A stretch of DNA of 47,271 bases from the NCBI GenBank assembly GCA_002389905.1, contig DGRE01000002.1:1-47271 (forward strand), written 5' to 3'. The notes under the pieces are model-generated. The model did no database searches. It was not told the DNA's origin and was given only the letters and a program-made list of their open reading frames with translations. A program made the translations under genes and the position numbers. Origin of the DNA: Hungatella sp. UBA4396 (GTDB lineage Bacteria > Bacillota > Clostridia > Lachnospirales > Lachnospiraceae). This document shows positions 31,499-38,992 of this stretch, in pieces. Each line of letters opens with the position of its first letter. The stretch's first letter is position 1.

Positions 31499-32644
31499 GC
31501 TTTTCTTTCTAAATCCAAGGAAATAGAGAATTGCCGCAACCAGGATAAACAGGGAAAAGTAAAAATACATGCTGCTGTAGCCTGCCTTGGAAGCGATCAT
31601 TCCGCCGATTACAGAGCCAAAGCCGATTCCTCCGTCAAAGCCTGTAAAAAAGGTGGCATTGGCTGCACCAAGCCGTTCCTTTGGGGCGCGGACAACGGCC
31701 ATGGTTTGAAAGCTGGACTGGAGGGCGCTGAAGCCCAGGCCATACACAGCGGCGCTTGCCAGAAACATGGGAAGGGTTCCTGACTTTGATAAGAGGATCA
31801 TAGCGGCGGCAGTTAAAAGAAAACCGGGGTAAACGATCACCGGAAATCCGAAACGGTCCGTCAGCTTTCCGTAAAGGGGTCTTGAAAGCAGAAGGAATAG
31901 GGCGTAAACCGTGAAAAACATGCCGATGTTGGAAATGTTTTTTCCTGAGGCATAAAGGGAAAGAAAGCCGGTTATGGAGCCATAGGTGGAGCTGATGAAA
32001 AACATGACAATAGACGGTAGGATAGAGGCTTTCTCATAGGGAGAAGCTTTTAAGTTTCCCTCTGTTTTTGAAGCGGCATTCCTGCTCCGGATGAAAAGGG
32101 CCAGTAAAAGGGCGGCGGCTCCAAGACCTGCAGACCAGCGGGAAAGGGAGATAAATCCTCCGGAGGCCAGCAGGCCCAGGCCGATTCCCGGTGCCAGAGC
32201 CATGGCAAGGCTGCTGGACAGGCTGAAAAATCCCATGCCTTCGCCGAACCGGGGCTTTGGAATAATATCGGATGCCATGGTACTGCTGGCGGTTGTGGCC
32301 ATTCCCCAGCCTATTCCATGGAGAAACCGGATTCCAATGATCATGCCTACGACAGGAAACCAGGAGTAGGCTATGGTCACCAGAATGATGATAAAGACTC
32401 CGGTGAAAAAGATGCCTTTTCTGCCTATTTTATCAAGGACAATTCCTGAAAGGGGACGGATGATAAGGGAAGCTACCGTAGCGGCTCCTAAAAGCCAGCC
32501 AAGAAGAGCATCTGCCCCTCCTAAAGACTTGGCATAAAGGGGCAGGGTGGGCAGAAGCATCTGGAATCCGCAAAAAAGCAGCAGGTTTACCAGGGAAATG
32601 ATGATAAAATCTTTTGTCCATAAGGTTTGTTTTTGTTCTTCCAT
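31493..32644 (-). CDS. Major facilitator superfamily transporter
   Basis: A 383-aa, 12-helix MFS protein of the drug-efflux size class. The loop 2-3 motif A is visible as GIVLDKIGRKG (about 67-77), and a second copy as GKLTDRFGFP. TASSTMASDIIP and GMGFFSLSSSLAMALAPGIG resemble YfcJ/YdhP-like and DHA1 exporters. It lies 17 bp after a MarR gene and is presumably co-transcribed and under its control. The substrate is not identifiable. Confidence 0.85.
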   Translation of the reverse strand: MEEQKQTLWTKDFIIISLVNLLLFCGFQMLLPTLPLYAKSLGGADALLGWLLGAATVASLIIRPLSGIVLDKIGRKGIFFTGVFIIILVTIAYSWFPVVGMIIGIRFLHGIGWGMATTASSTMASDIIPKPRFGEGMGFFSLSSSLAMALAPGIGLGLLASGGFISLSRWSAGLGAAALLLALFIRSRNAASKTEGNLKASPYEKASILPSIVMFFISSTYGSITGFLSLYASGKNISNIGMFFTVYALFLLLSRPLYGKLTDRFGFPVIVYPGFLLTAAAMILLSKSGTLPMFLASAAVYGLGFSALQSSFQTMAVVRAPKERLGAANATFFTGFDGGIGFGSVIGGMIASKAGYSSMYFYFSLFILVAAILYFLGFRKKSL

Positions 32645-32661
32645 GTGATGTAATCCTTTCT

Positions 32662-33105
32662 TCAGACAGTGGGGGATTGTAATTCTGATTTTTCTTCGGA
32701 TACATTTTTCAGGATCTTGTTGAGAAGGGCAATTGCCTGATCTGTTTCCTGATCTGATAAATCTTTTGTGGTAATACTGACTAATTCCGTAAAAGTGTCC
32801 CTTATTCTGGGGGCGATTTCCCGCCCTTGTTCCGTCAGAAACAAACGTTCAAAACGGCGGTCCTTTTCATCCTTTTCTTTTTTGATATATCCATGATGAA
32901 TCAACTGCTTTACCGCTTTTGCCGTAGTGGATTTCCCGATGTGAAGATGCTGGCTTAAGTCTTTTTGAGTAATTCCTTCATTTTTGGAAATGACATAAAA
33001 GAAATCGTGCTGGCCGCTTTGGATGGAAATATCCTTTAGCTTGGAATTCAATATGCTTTGTATGTTTCTGTAAATAGCAGCATTCAGCTTTCCTATATTG
33101 TCCAT
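32662..33105 (-). CDS. MarR-family transcriptional regulator
   Basis: A 147-aa winged-helix regulator: FFYVISKNEGITQKDLSQHLHIGKSTTAKAVKQLIHHGYIKKEKDEKD-type HTH and wing with the conserved DxRxxR (EKDRRFERL) at about 79-88, flanked by dimerisation helices. It is the first gene of a two-gene operon with the MFS exporter, a common arrangement for ligand-induced efflux. Its promoter carries two near-identical palindromic sites, so autorepression is likely. The ligand is unknown. Confidence 0.9.
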   Translation of the reverse strand: MDNIGKLNAAIYRNIQSILNSKLKDISIQSGQHDFFYVISKNEGITQKDLSQHLHIGKSTTAKAVKQLIHHGYIKKEKDEKDRRFERLFLTEQGREIAPRIRDTFTELVSITTKDLSDQETDQAIALLNKILKNVSEEKSELQSPTV

Positions 33106-33132
33106 AATTCACTATCACCTCATTTTTTAATT

Positions 33133-33190
33133 AGTTTCTTTTGCAACTATTTGAAATCATATCACTAAAAAGTTTCCTTTGCAACTATTT
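33133..33190. promoter_or_regulatory. Duplicated MarR operator over the marR-MFS promoter
   Basis: AGTTTCTTTTGCAACTATTT (33133-33152) and AGTTTCCTTTGCAACTATTT (33171-33190) match at 19 of 20 positions with a 38-bp period. Each holds the palindrome AGTTnC-N4-GnAACT. The minus-strand promoter TTGCAA (33179-33184), 17 nt, TATGAT (33156-33161) is embedded: one site covers the -35, the other the start region. Confidence 0.7.
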
Positions 33191-33238
33191 TTTTGAGGGG
33201 AAGTTTTGGAAACGAAAATTTGAAAAAAATGAGGTAGA

Positions 33239-33268
33239 TTGACAATAACGGAACAGGGGATATATAAT
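33239..33268 (+). promoter_or_regulatory. Promoter of the CRP-family regulator gene
   Basis: TTGACA (33239-33244), 18-nt spacer, TATAAT (33263-33268), about 70 bp before the ATG. Confidence 0.75.
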
Positions 33269-33336
33269 ACATATCATAAATAAATGGGGAATTTAAGCCT
33301 GATGAAGCATTGGGGTATTGGCGTAAGGAGCAGATG

Positions 33337-34014
33337 ATGGTTAAAAAAGAGGAATTGGCATTTATACGGTCCCGTCTTGATTTCTGGGATAGATTAAGTG
33401 AGCGGGAAGCAGATTTTCTGGAAAGTAATATTTCTGCGGTGTCTTATAAGAAGGATTATAACCTTCACAGTGCAGGCAGTCAGTGCCAGGGCGTTCTTTT
33501 GATCAAAAACGGAGGACTTCGGGTTTATATTTTGTCCGAGGATGGCCGTGAGGTCACGTTGTACCGGGTTTCTTCCGGAGAGGTCTGCGTATTTTCCGCT
33601 TCCTGTATCTTAAGCCATATTACCTTTGATGTTCACATTGATGCGGAACAGGATACGGAAGCCTATCTGATTCATATAAGCGCTTTCAGTAAGCTGAGCG
33701 ATGAAAATGTATATGTGGAGAATTTTGCATATAAAAATGCCGTTGAACGATTTTCTGATGTGATGTGGGCCATGGAACAGATTCTTTTCATGAGCTTTGA
33801 TAAAAGGCTTGCCATCTTTTTGGCGGATGAGATGGCTAAGACTAATTCTACCAGCCTTTACATCACCCAGGAGCAGATTGCCAGATACATCGGAAGTGCC
33901 AGGGAGGTGGTTTCCCGTATGTTAAAGGTGTTTAAGGCGGAAGGAATCATCGAACAGACCAGAGGAGCTATCTGCGTGATTGACAAGGATAAATTGAGAG
34001 CGCTTACGAAATGA
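33337..34014 (+). CDS. Crp/Fnr-family transcriptional regulator
   Basis: This 225-aa regulator has an N-terminal cyclic-nucleotide-type beta-barrel (about 15-130; GVLLIKNGGLRVYILSEDGREVTLYRVSSGEVC) and a C-terminal Crp HTH (YITQEQIARYIGSAREVVSRMLKVFKAEGII). The recognition helix has R-E-x-x-S-R, combining the CRP Arg-Glu with the FNR Ser-Arg, so a TGTGA half-site is expected. No FNR-like N-terminal cysteine cluster is present. Start 33337 (spacing 6 to AAGGAG) or 33334. It faces a rhodanese/CoA-disulfide-reductase operon whose promoter carries TGTGA-N5-TCACA. Confidence 0.87.
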   Translation: MVKKEELAFIRSRLDFWDRLSEREADFLESNISAVSYKKDYNLHSAGSQCQGVLLIKNGGLRVYILSEDGREVTLYRVSSGEVCVFSASCILSHITFDVHIDAEQDTEAYLIHISAFSKLSDENVYVENFAYKNAVERFSDVMWAMEQILFMSFDKRLAIFLADEMAKTNSTSLYITQEQIARYIGSAREVVSRMLKVFKAEGIIEQTRGAICVIDKDKLRALTK

Positions 34015-34016
34015 GG

Positions 34017-34059
34017 AAGAGCCTGTATTCAGAAGATGAAAACTGAATACAGGCTCTTT
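34017..34059. terminator. Bidirectional terminator between two convergent genes
   Basis: AAGAGCCTGTATTCAG pairs with CTGAATACAGGCTCTTT across a 10-nt loop. Short T/A tails on both sides serve the CRP-family gene and the CoA-disulfide reductase gene. Confidence 0.85.
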
Positions 34060-34061
34060 GT

Positions 34062-35762
34062 TTACATGAAGTTATATTCTGTCACAATAGGACTTCTTCC
34101 GCTTACCTTGTCATGGTAGTATTCGTAAAAGGAAAGTCCCAGAAAGCTTCCGGCAACATTGACCACGTTTTGAAAGCCCAAGTGCTGAAGAGCCAGGGCG
34201 GCGTTATAGCTTCGTTGTCCGGTGCGGCAGTGCAAATATACGGTCCGTTCTTTGGGAATTTCACTGACCCGTTCCCTAAGCTGGCTTAAGGGTATGTTAA
34301 AAGCTCCCTTGATATGGCCACTTTCGTATTCATATGGCTCCCTCACGTCAATGATCAACTCCTGGTTTTCCACCAACTCCCTTACCTTGTCTACGTTCAC
34401 CTGCTTAAATTCCTGGTTTAAAAGGTTGGAGCCCACATACCCTGCGTAATTGACAATGTCCTTTGCCGTGGAAAATGTGGGAGCATAACACAGCTCCATA
34501 TCCTTTAAGTCCTCTAAAGTTCCGCCCAGCTTTATGATGGAGGCAATGACATCAATCCTTTTTGTGACATTTCCCTTTCCAATGGCCTGGGCCCCCAGTA
34601 TTTTTCCCGTGGGAACTTCAAACAGCAGCTTAAAGTGCATGGGAGCCGCCTCCGGCATGATTCCGACCCGGTCTGAAAGGATGATGCGGACGATGTTATA
34701 ATTGATTTTCAGATGAAGGGCCTGAATCAAGGCTTCATTCAATCCGGTAGAGGCGCCGTTGTACTCAAATACCTGAATGGCAGAGGAGCCGATATATCCC
34801 CTGTTCAGGGTATTTATCCCATGGATGTGGTCTGCGGCAGTTCTGGCCTGCTTTAAGGCAGGGCCGGCCAAAGACAGCTTGGAGGGAGTACGGGTCAGCG
34901 CATGGTAAATTTCCACTGCATCGCCCACTGCGTAAATGCTGGGATCACTGGTCTGATAATGCTTGTTTACTTTTATGGCACCTGTTTCTCCGATTTCCAG
35001 ACCAGCTTCCTTTGCAAGCTGGGTTTCCGGGGATACACCGATTGCCATGACGACAGCTCCTGCTTCTATTTCTTTTCCTGAGGCCAATATTACTTTATGT
35101 TCTTCAAAGGATTCTACCTTGTCTCCTAAGATTAAATTGATATCATGGTCTATGAGCGTCTTATGAAGAATCTGAACCATATCATCATCAAAGGGCCTTA
35201 AAATCTGGCTGGCGGCTTCCACCAGGGTGATGGAGAATCCGGCCTTCTGTAAGTTTTCTGCAATTTCAATTCCGATGAACCCGCCTCCGATGACAGCAAT
35301 ATCCTTGCTGGGCATCTGCTTCACAAAACGGTTTAGCCGGTCAATATCCACCACATTCCGGACGGTAAATACATTTGCCTTTTCCAACCCGGGAAATTTT
35401 GGAACAATGGGGGCTGCTCCAGGGGACAGGATCAGCTTGTCATAGGTTTCTTTGTATTCTTCACCTGAATCTGTTTTCTTTACGGTGACGGTCTTATTTT
35501 CCCTGTCAATGGCCGTAACCTGGCTGCCTGTGCGGGCATCAATATGATACTGTCTGAGAAAGAGCTCCGGGTTCATCAGAACCAGGTCTTCTGCATCGTT
35601 TATCATTCCGCTTAAATGGTAAGGAAGGGAGCAGTTTGAAAAGGAGACATGAGGCCCTTTTTCAAACATGATGATCTCGTCCTCTTCACTGTTTCTTCTG
35701 AGCTTTGCCGCGGCTGACGCTCCGCCTGCCACTCCCCCTACGATCAATATTTTCTGCTTCAT
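34062..35762 (-). CDS. CoA-disulfide reductase with C-terminal rhodanese domain (CoADR-RHD)
   Basis: A 566-aa flavoprotein fusion. The FAD motif is IVGGVAGGASAAAKLRR; the single redox cysteine lies in SFSNCSLPYHLSG (about Cys43), as in CoA-disulfide and per/polysulfide reductases. The NADH motif is AVIGGGFIGIEIAENL. The C-terminal rhodanese domain (about 465-555) has active loop HCRTGQRS. Such fusions reduce CoA-persulfide or polysulfide. ATG at 35762 is chosen, with AGGAGG 6 nt upstream; upstream in-frame codons give an Arg/Lys-rich tail unlike the family. It lies 26 bp after the single-domain rhodanese gene. Confidence 0.92.
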   Translation of the reverse strand: MKQKILIVGGVAGGASAAAKLRRNSEEDEIIMFEKGPHVSFSNCSLPYHLSGMINDAEDLVLMNPELFLRQYHIDARTGSQVTAIDRENKTVTVKKTDSGEEYKETYDKLILSPGAAPIVPKFPGLEKANVFTVRNVVDIDRLNRFVKQMPSKDIAVIGGGFIGIEIAENLQKAGFSITLVEAASQILRPFDDDMVQILHKTLIDHDINLILGDKVESFEEHKVILASGKEIEAGAVVMAIGVSPETQLAKEAGLEIGETGAIKVNKHYQTSDPSIYAVGDAVEIYHALTRTPSKLSLAGPALKQARTAADHIHGINTLNRGYIGSSAIQVFEYNGASTGLNEALIQALHLKINYNIVRIILSDRVGIMPEAAPMHFKLLFEVPTGKILGAQAIGKGNVTKRIDVIASIIKLGGTLEDLKDMELCYAPTFSTAKDIVNYAGYVGSNLLNQEFKQVNVDKVRELVENQELIIDVREPYEYESGHIKGAFNIPLSQLRERVSEIPKERTVYLHCRTGQRSYNAALALQHLGFQNVVNVAGSFLGLSFYEYYHDKVSGRSPIVTEYNFM

Positions 35763-35788
35763 AAAATTCCTCCTGTTGCTGCATGGTT

Positions 35789-36106
35789 TTATTTTTTTAT
35801 GGCTCTGTAAGAATTCATGCCTCCCGCAACGTCTAAGACGCGGAAGCTTTGTTTTGAAAGCTCTTTTACGGCCCTTGCGCTCCGTGCGCCGGACTGGCAT
35901 AGGATATAGTAGGTTTTGTCCCTGGTTAAATATTTCCCGGGCTCAGCAAGTAAATTTCCCATGGGTATGTTTTTTGCTGTCTTTATGCTTCCGGTCTGGT
36001 ATTCGTAAGGCTCCCGGATGTCGATAAGTTCTATTTCACCGATCAGACTATCAATATCCACAGCCTGAATGATTTTTCTTTCTGTTCGTTTTAAAAATTC
36101 AAACAT
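35789..36106 (-). CDS. Single-domain rhodanese-like sulfurtransferase
   Basis: A 105-aa protein with one rhodanese domain: LIDIREPYEYQTGSI and the active-site loop CQSGARS, with catalytic Cys at about residue 70, then DVAGGMNSY. It carries or transfers sulfane sulfur, probably to or from the adjacent CoADR-RHD. It is the first gene of this two-gene minus-strand operon, with a CRP-type operator at about -40. It lacks the inactive partner domain of long rhodaneses. Confidence 0.9.
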   Translation of the reverse strand: MFEFLKRTERKIIQAVDIDSLIGEIELIDIREPYEYQTGSIKTAKNIPMGNLLAEPGKYLTRDKTYYILCQSGARSARAVKELSKQSFRVLDVAGGMNSYRAIKK

Positions 36107-36168
36107 GTTTTCCTCCCGGATTTTTCAGATTTATGTTAATCGTTGATTTTCTTTCTTCTCTGCTATCT

Positions 36169-36209
36169 ATTATAAAGAAATTGAGGGAAATGTCTGTGAC
36201 TATATCACA
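36169..36209 (-). promoter_or_regulatory. Activator-type promoter of the rhodanese-CoADR operon
   Basis: Minus strand -10 TATAAT (36169-36174), predicted start about 36162. The -35 position is poor (ACAGAC). A palindrome TGTGACTATATCACA (36195-36209) is centred near -40, the class II CRP/FNR position, suggesting activation by the nearby CRP-family protein. Confidence 0.65.
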
Positions 36210-36381
36210 TAAGCTTTTGGTATTTCCGGGCTGAATTGATGTTTTGAATTTATAATTCCATTTTATTACTTATGTTTATTAAAATCAATGAAGTAATTAT
36301 ATTAATCAGAAAATTTTTTTACGAAAGAAAATTTGTGTGGATTTTATTTTTAACATTCAAAAAATAAAGAATCACAGCTCC

Positions 36382-36410
36382 TTGACTTTATTAAATTAAC
36401 TTGTTATAAT
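36382..36410 (+). promoter_or_regulatory. Consensus promoter of the gdhA leader
   Basis: TTGACT (36382-36387), 17-nt spacer, TATAAT (36405-36410); start near 36417. Confidence 0.82.
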
Positions 36411-36435
36411 TTTTTTCAGGTTATGGGAAGGCAAA

Positions 36436-36469
36436 GGGGCTGGAACTCGAAAAGTTCTAGCCTCTTTTT
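36436..36469 (+). terminator. Promoter-proximal intrinsic terminator in the gdhA leader
   Basis: GGGGCTGGAACT and AGTTCTAGCCTC form an uninterrupted 12-bp stem (two G-T pairs) with a 5-nt CGAAA loop, then TTTTT. It ends only about 53 nt after the predicted start and about 66 bp before gdhA. It could be an attenuator or make a short RNA. Confidence 0.82.
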
Positions 36470-36534
36470 GCATTTTTTTAAATAACTTTGTATTGTGTAA
36501 ATTCATATACAATAATCTAAGGAGGAGAAAAATT

Positions 36535-37869
36535 ATGTCATATGTAGATGAGGTTTATGACAGGGTTGTGAAACAGAATCCAGGAGAGACGGAATTTCAC
36601 CAGGCGGTTAAAGAGGTGCTTGACTCTTTAAAGCTGGTCATTGATGCAAATGAGGAATCATACCGTAAGATGGGGCTTTTGGAGCGCCTTGTTGAACCGG
36701 AGAGAATCATTTCCTTTCGGGTACCGTGGGTGGATGACAATGGTCAGGTCCAGGTTAACAAAGGTTTCCGGGTTCAGTTCAACAGCGCTATCGGCCCTTA
36801 CAAGGGAGGTCTGCGTCTTCATCCTTCCGTAAATCAGGGGATTCTGAAGTTCTTAGGCTTTGAGCAGGTATTCAAGAATTCACTGACCGGCCTTCCCATC
36901 GGCGGCGGCAAGGGAGGTTCTAATTTTGATCCCAAAGGAAAATCAGACAGAGAGGTTATGGCATTTTGCCAGAGCTTTATGACAGAGTTGTCCAAATACA
37001 TTGGCGCAGATCAGGATGTTCCGGCCGGTGACATCGGCGTTGGAGCGAGAGAGATCGGTTTTCTGTATGGACAGTATAAGAGATTGACAGGTTTATACGA
37101 AGGCGTTCTTACCGGAAAGGGTCTTACTTACGGCGGTTCTCTTGTCCGCACCCAGGCTACAGGCTATGGACTTGTCTATATTCTCGATGAGATGTTAAAG
37201 GACAACGGCAAGGAGCTGGCAGGAAAAACTGTAGTAGTATCCGGTTCTGGAAATGTGGCAATCTACGCCACTGAAAAAGTACATCAGCTGGGCGGCAAGG
37301 TAGTTGCATTAAGCGATTCCTGCGGTTATATCTATGATAAGGATGGAATTAACCTTGATCTGGTTAAGGAAATCAAGGAAGTGCGCAGAGGACGTATTAA
37401 AGAATACGTGGAAGAGGTTCCAACGGCAGTTTATACAGAAGGAACAGGAATCTGGAGCATTCCTTGTGATGTGGCTCTTCCTTGTGCGACTCAGAATGAG
37501 TTGAATTTAGAGGATGCCAAAACCTTGAAGGCCAACGGATGCTTTGCAGTTGCAGAAGGCGCCAACATGCCTTCTACTAGAGAAGCTACTGATTTCTATT
37601 TGGAAAATGGAATCCTGTTTATGCCGGGCAAGGCGGCTAACGCAGGCGGCGTAGCAACTTCCGCACTGGAAATGAGCCAGAACAGCCAGAGGCTTTCCTG
37701 GACCTTTGATGAAGTAGATGAAAGACTTCATAAAATTATGGTTCAGATTTATGCAAAGACAGCTTCAGCAGCAGAGCGTTATGGCGTAAAGGGAAATTAT
37801 GTGGCAGGTGCCAATATTGCCGGATTTGAAAAGGTAGTGGAGGCCATGACTGCACAGGGAATCGTGTAG
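36535..37869 (+). CDS. gdhA: NADP-type glutamate dehydrogenase
   Basis: This 444-aa hexameric-class enzyme assimilates ammonia onto 2-oxoglutarate. Signature regions: KGGLRLHPSVNQGILKFLGFEQ and GLPIGGGKGGSNFDPKGKSD with the catalytic Lys, and QDVPAGDIGVGAREIGFLYGQYK. The Rossmann motif is VSGSGNVAIYATEK. Length and PxGGGKGGSNFDPKGKS favour the small NADP-type bacterial and clostridial group. Coenzyme is inferred. ATG at 36535 has AGGAGG 9 nt upstream. The leader contains a strong terminator-like hairpin, and a G-T-rich terminator follows the gene. Confidence 0.95.
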   Translation: MSYVDEVYDRVVKQNPGETEFHQAVKEVLDSLKLVIDANEESYRKMGLLERLVEPERIISFRVPWVDDNGQVQVNKGFRVQFNSAIGPYKGGLRLHPSVNQGILKFLGFEQVFKNSLTGLPIGGGKGGSNFDPKGKSDREVMAFCQSFMTELSKYIGADQDVPAGDIGVGAREIGFLYGQYKRLTGLYEGVLTGKGLTYGGSLVRTQATGYGLVYILDEMLKDNGKELAGKTVVVSGSGNVAIYATEKVHQLGGKVVALSDSCGYIYDKDGINLDLVKEIKEVRRGRIKEYVEEVPTAVYTEGTGIWSIPCDVALPCATQNELNLEDAKTLKANGCFAVAEGANMPSTREATDFYLENGILFMPGKAANAGGVATSALEMSQNSQRLSWTFDEVDERLHKIMVQIYAKTASAAERYGVKGNYVAGANIAGFEKVVEAMTAQGIV

Positions 37870-37884
37870 TATTATAGAAAAAAG

Positions 37885-37928
37885 AGATTCAGTTCTTTGT
37901 AAAAACAGAGGGCTGGGTCTTTTTTTTA
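37885..37928 (+). terminator. Terminator of gdhA
   Basis: AGATTCAGTTCTTTGT pairs with ACAGAGGGCTGGGTCT over 16 bp including several G-T pairs, with a short A loop and then TTTTTTTT. The G-T pairs make it work mainly on the plus strand. Confidence 0.82.
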
Positions 37929-38050
37929 TGGATTAAGGAGCGTGTGGATGTTCTGCTAATGTGATATAATTATTTTAAGGTTTATGAAGTGGGGCACAAA
38001 AACTGAGAAGGTAAGAAGAAATATCTATATACAAAAAGGAGGGCTTGGAA

Positions 38051-38758
38051 TTGAATCAGAAGGCTATAACATGTTATGAGGATTTTGTAAATGCATTGCT
38101 TGAGGCAGGATTTTCCATGGGAGGCGGAAACAGCGATGGCATTTTTTCGCTGATTGACTGGAACTGGAATGAACAGCCGCCCTATGATACTCCGGTGAAA
38201 TGGCATACCGGAGACCCTGAAATCGATCCGTGGGAATGGCGTATGAGAGTGCTGGACGAGCGTGACGACATAGGCTATACAAAGTTTTTCTTTAAGAAAA
38301 GCGGTTACATTACCAGGGAATGGATTCCTTGTTTTCTTGCAGCCCGGCGGGGTAATATGACTTTTGAAGAAGCTTATGAAGATGGATTAGTCAGCAATTA
38401 TGCTAAACGGATATACAGCGTTATTGCTGAATACGAAATACTGCCGCTTCATGCTATCAAAGAGCTTGGAGGGTTCGGAAAAGAGGAGAAAAGCCAGTTT
38501 GACCGGGCCTTGACGGAATTGCAAATGAAGATGTATCTGACTATGTGCGGAAGAAAACAAAAGGTTTCCAGCAAGGGGGAGGAATACGGCTGGTCCTCGA
38601 CGGTATTTTGTACTACGGAAAGGTATTGGGGCGAGGAGGTTTTTAAAGAATCCGGCAAGATTGAAAAGGCCGATGCAATTAAAAAAATAACTGAGCAGAT
38701 TTACAAATTAAACCGGGAAGCAGAGCAGAAAAAGATTATGAAATTTATCAATGGTTAA
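38051..38758 (+). CDS. Uncharacterised protein (possibly AlkZ-related)
   Basis: A 235-aa soluble protein, with no signal peptide or membrane span. It is rich in Trp near the N-terminus (SLIDWNWNEQPPYDTPVKWHTGDP, then DPWEWRMRVLDERDDIGYTKFFFKKSGYITREWIPCFLAARR). It looks like a winged-helix-like region with a charged C-terminal helix. I recall similar proteins labelled AlkZ-related (DNA glycosylase-like), but this is weak. The TTG at 38051 fits AGGAGG with an 8-nt spacing; a TTG two codons earlier is too close. It stands alone between gdhA and the symporter. Confidence 0.6.
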   Translation: MNQKAITCYEDFVNALLEAGFSMGGGNSDGIFSLIDWNWNEQPPYDTPVKWHTGDPEIDPWEWRMRVLDERDDIGYTKFFFKKSGYITREWIPCFLAARRGNMTFEEAYEDGLVSNYAKRIYSVIAEYEILPLHAIKELGGFGKEEKSQFDRALTELQMKMYLTMCGRKQKVSSKGEEYGWSSTVFCTTERYWGEEVFKESGKIEKADAIKKITEQIYKLNREAEQKKIMKFING

Positions 38759-38883
38759 ATAAAGGTAATACAAAAACCGAAGTTTATGGATATTAAAGTC
38801 GGATTTGTTCGATTTAAGTCGAAAAATACAATAATGATTAAAAATTAACATAAAATAATGAAGAAAATAAAATAAATATCAAA

Positions 38884-38928
38884 TTTTTCTAAAAATTTAT
38901 TGAAGTTTTTCTAAAAGAGTATTATAAT
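38884..38928 (+). promoter_or_regulatory. Symporter promoter with two TTTTTCTAAAA repeats
   Basis: TTGAAG (38900-38905), 17-nt spacer, TATAAT (38923-38928). The 11-mer TTTTTCTAAAA occurs at 38884-38894 and 38906-38916, 22 bp apart, flanking the -35 on the same helix face. This suggests a regulator site. Confidence 0.6.
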
Positions 38929-38992
38929 GCCCTTATAAATGTAGGTTGCAGTACCCCTGACTGCACAAAAACAATCATAAGGAGGAACAAGT

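Noticed and set aside
36241..36534. Possible riboswitch upstream of gdhA
   Set aside because: The leader before the hairpin is only about 20 nt, too short for a known aptamer. It is reported as a promoter-proximal terminator instead.
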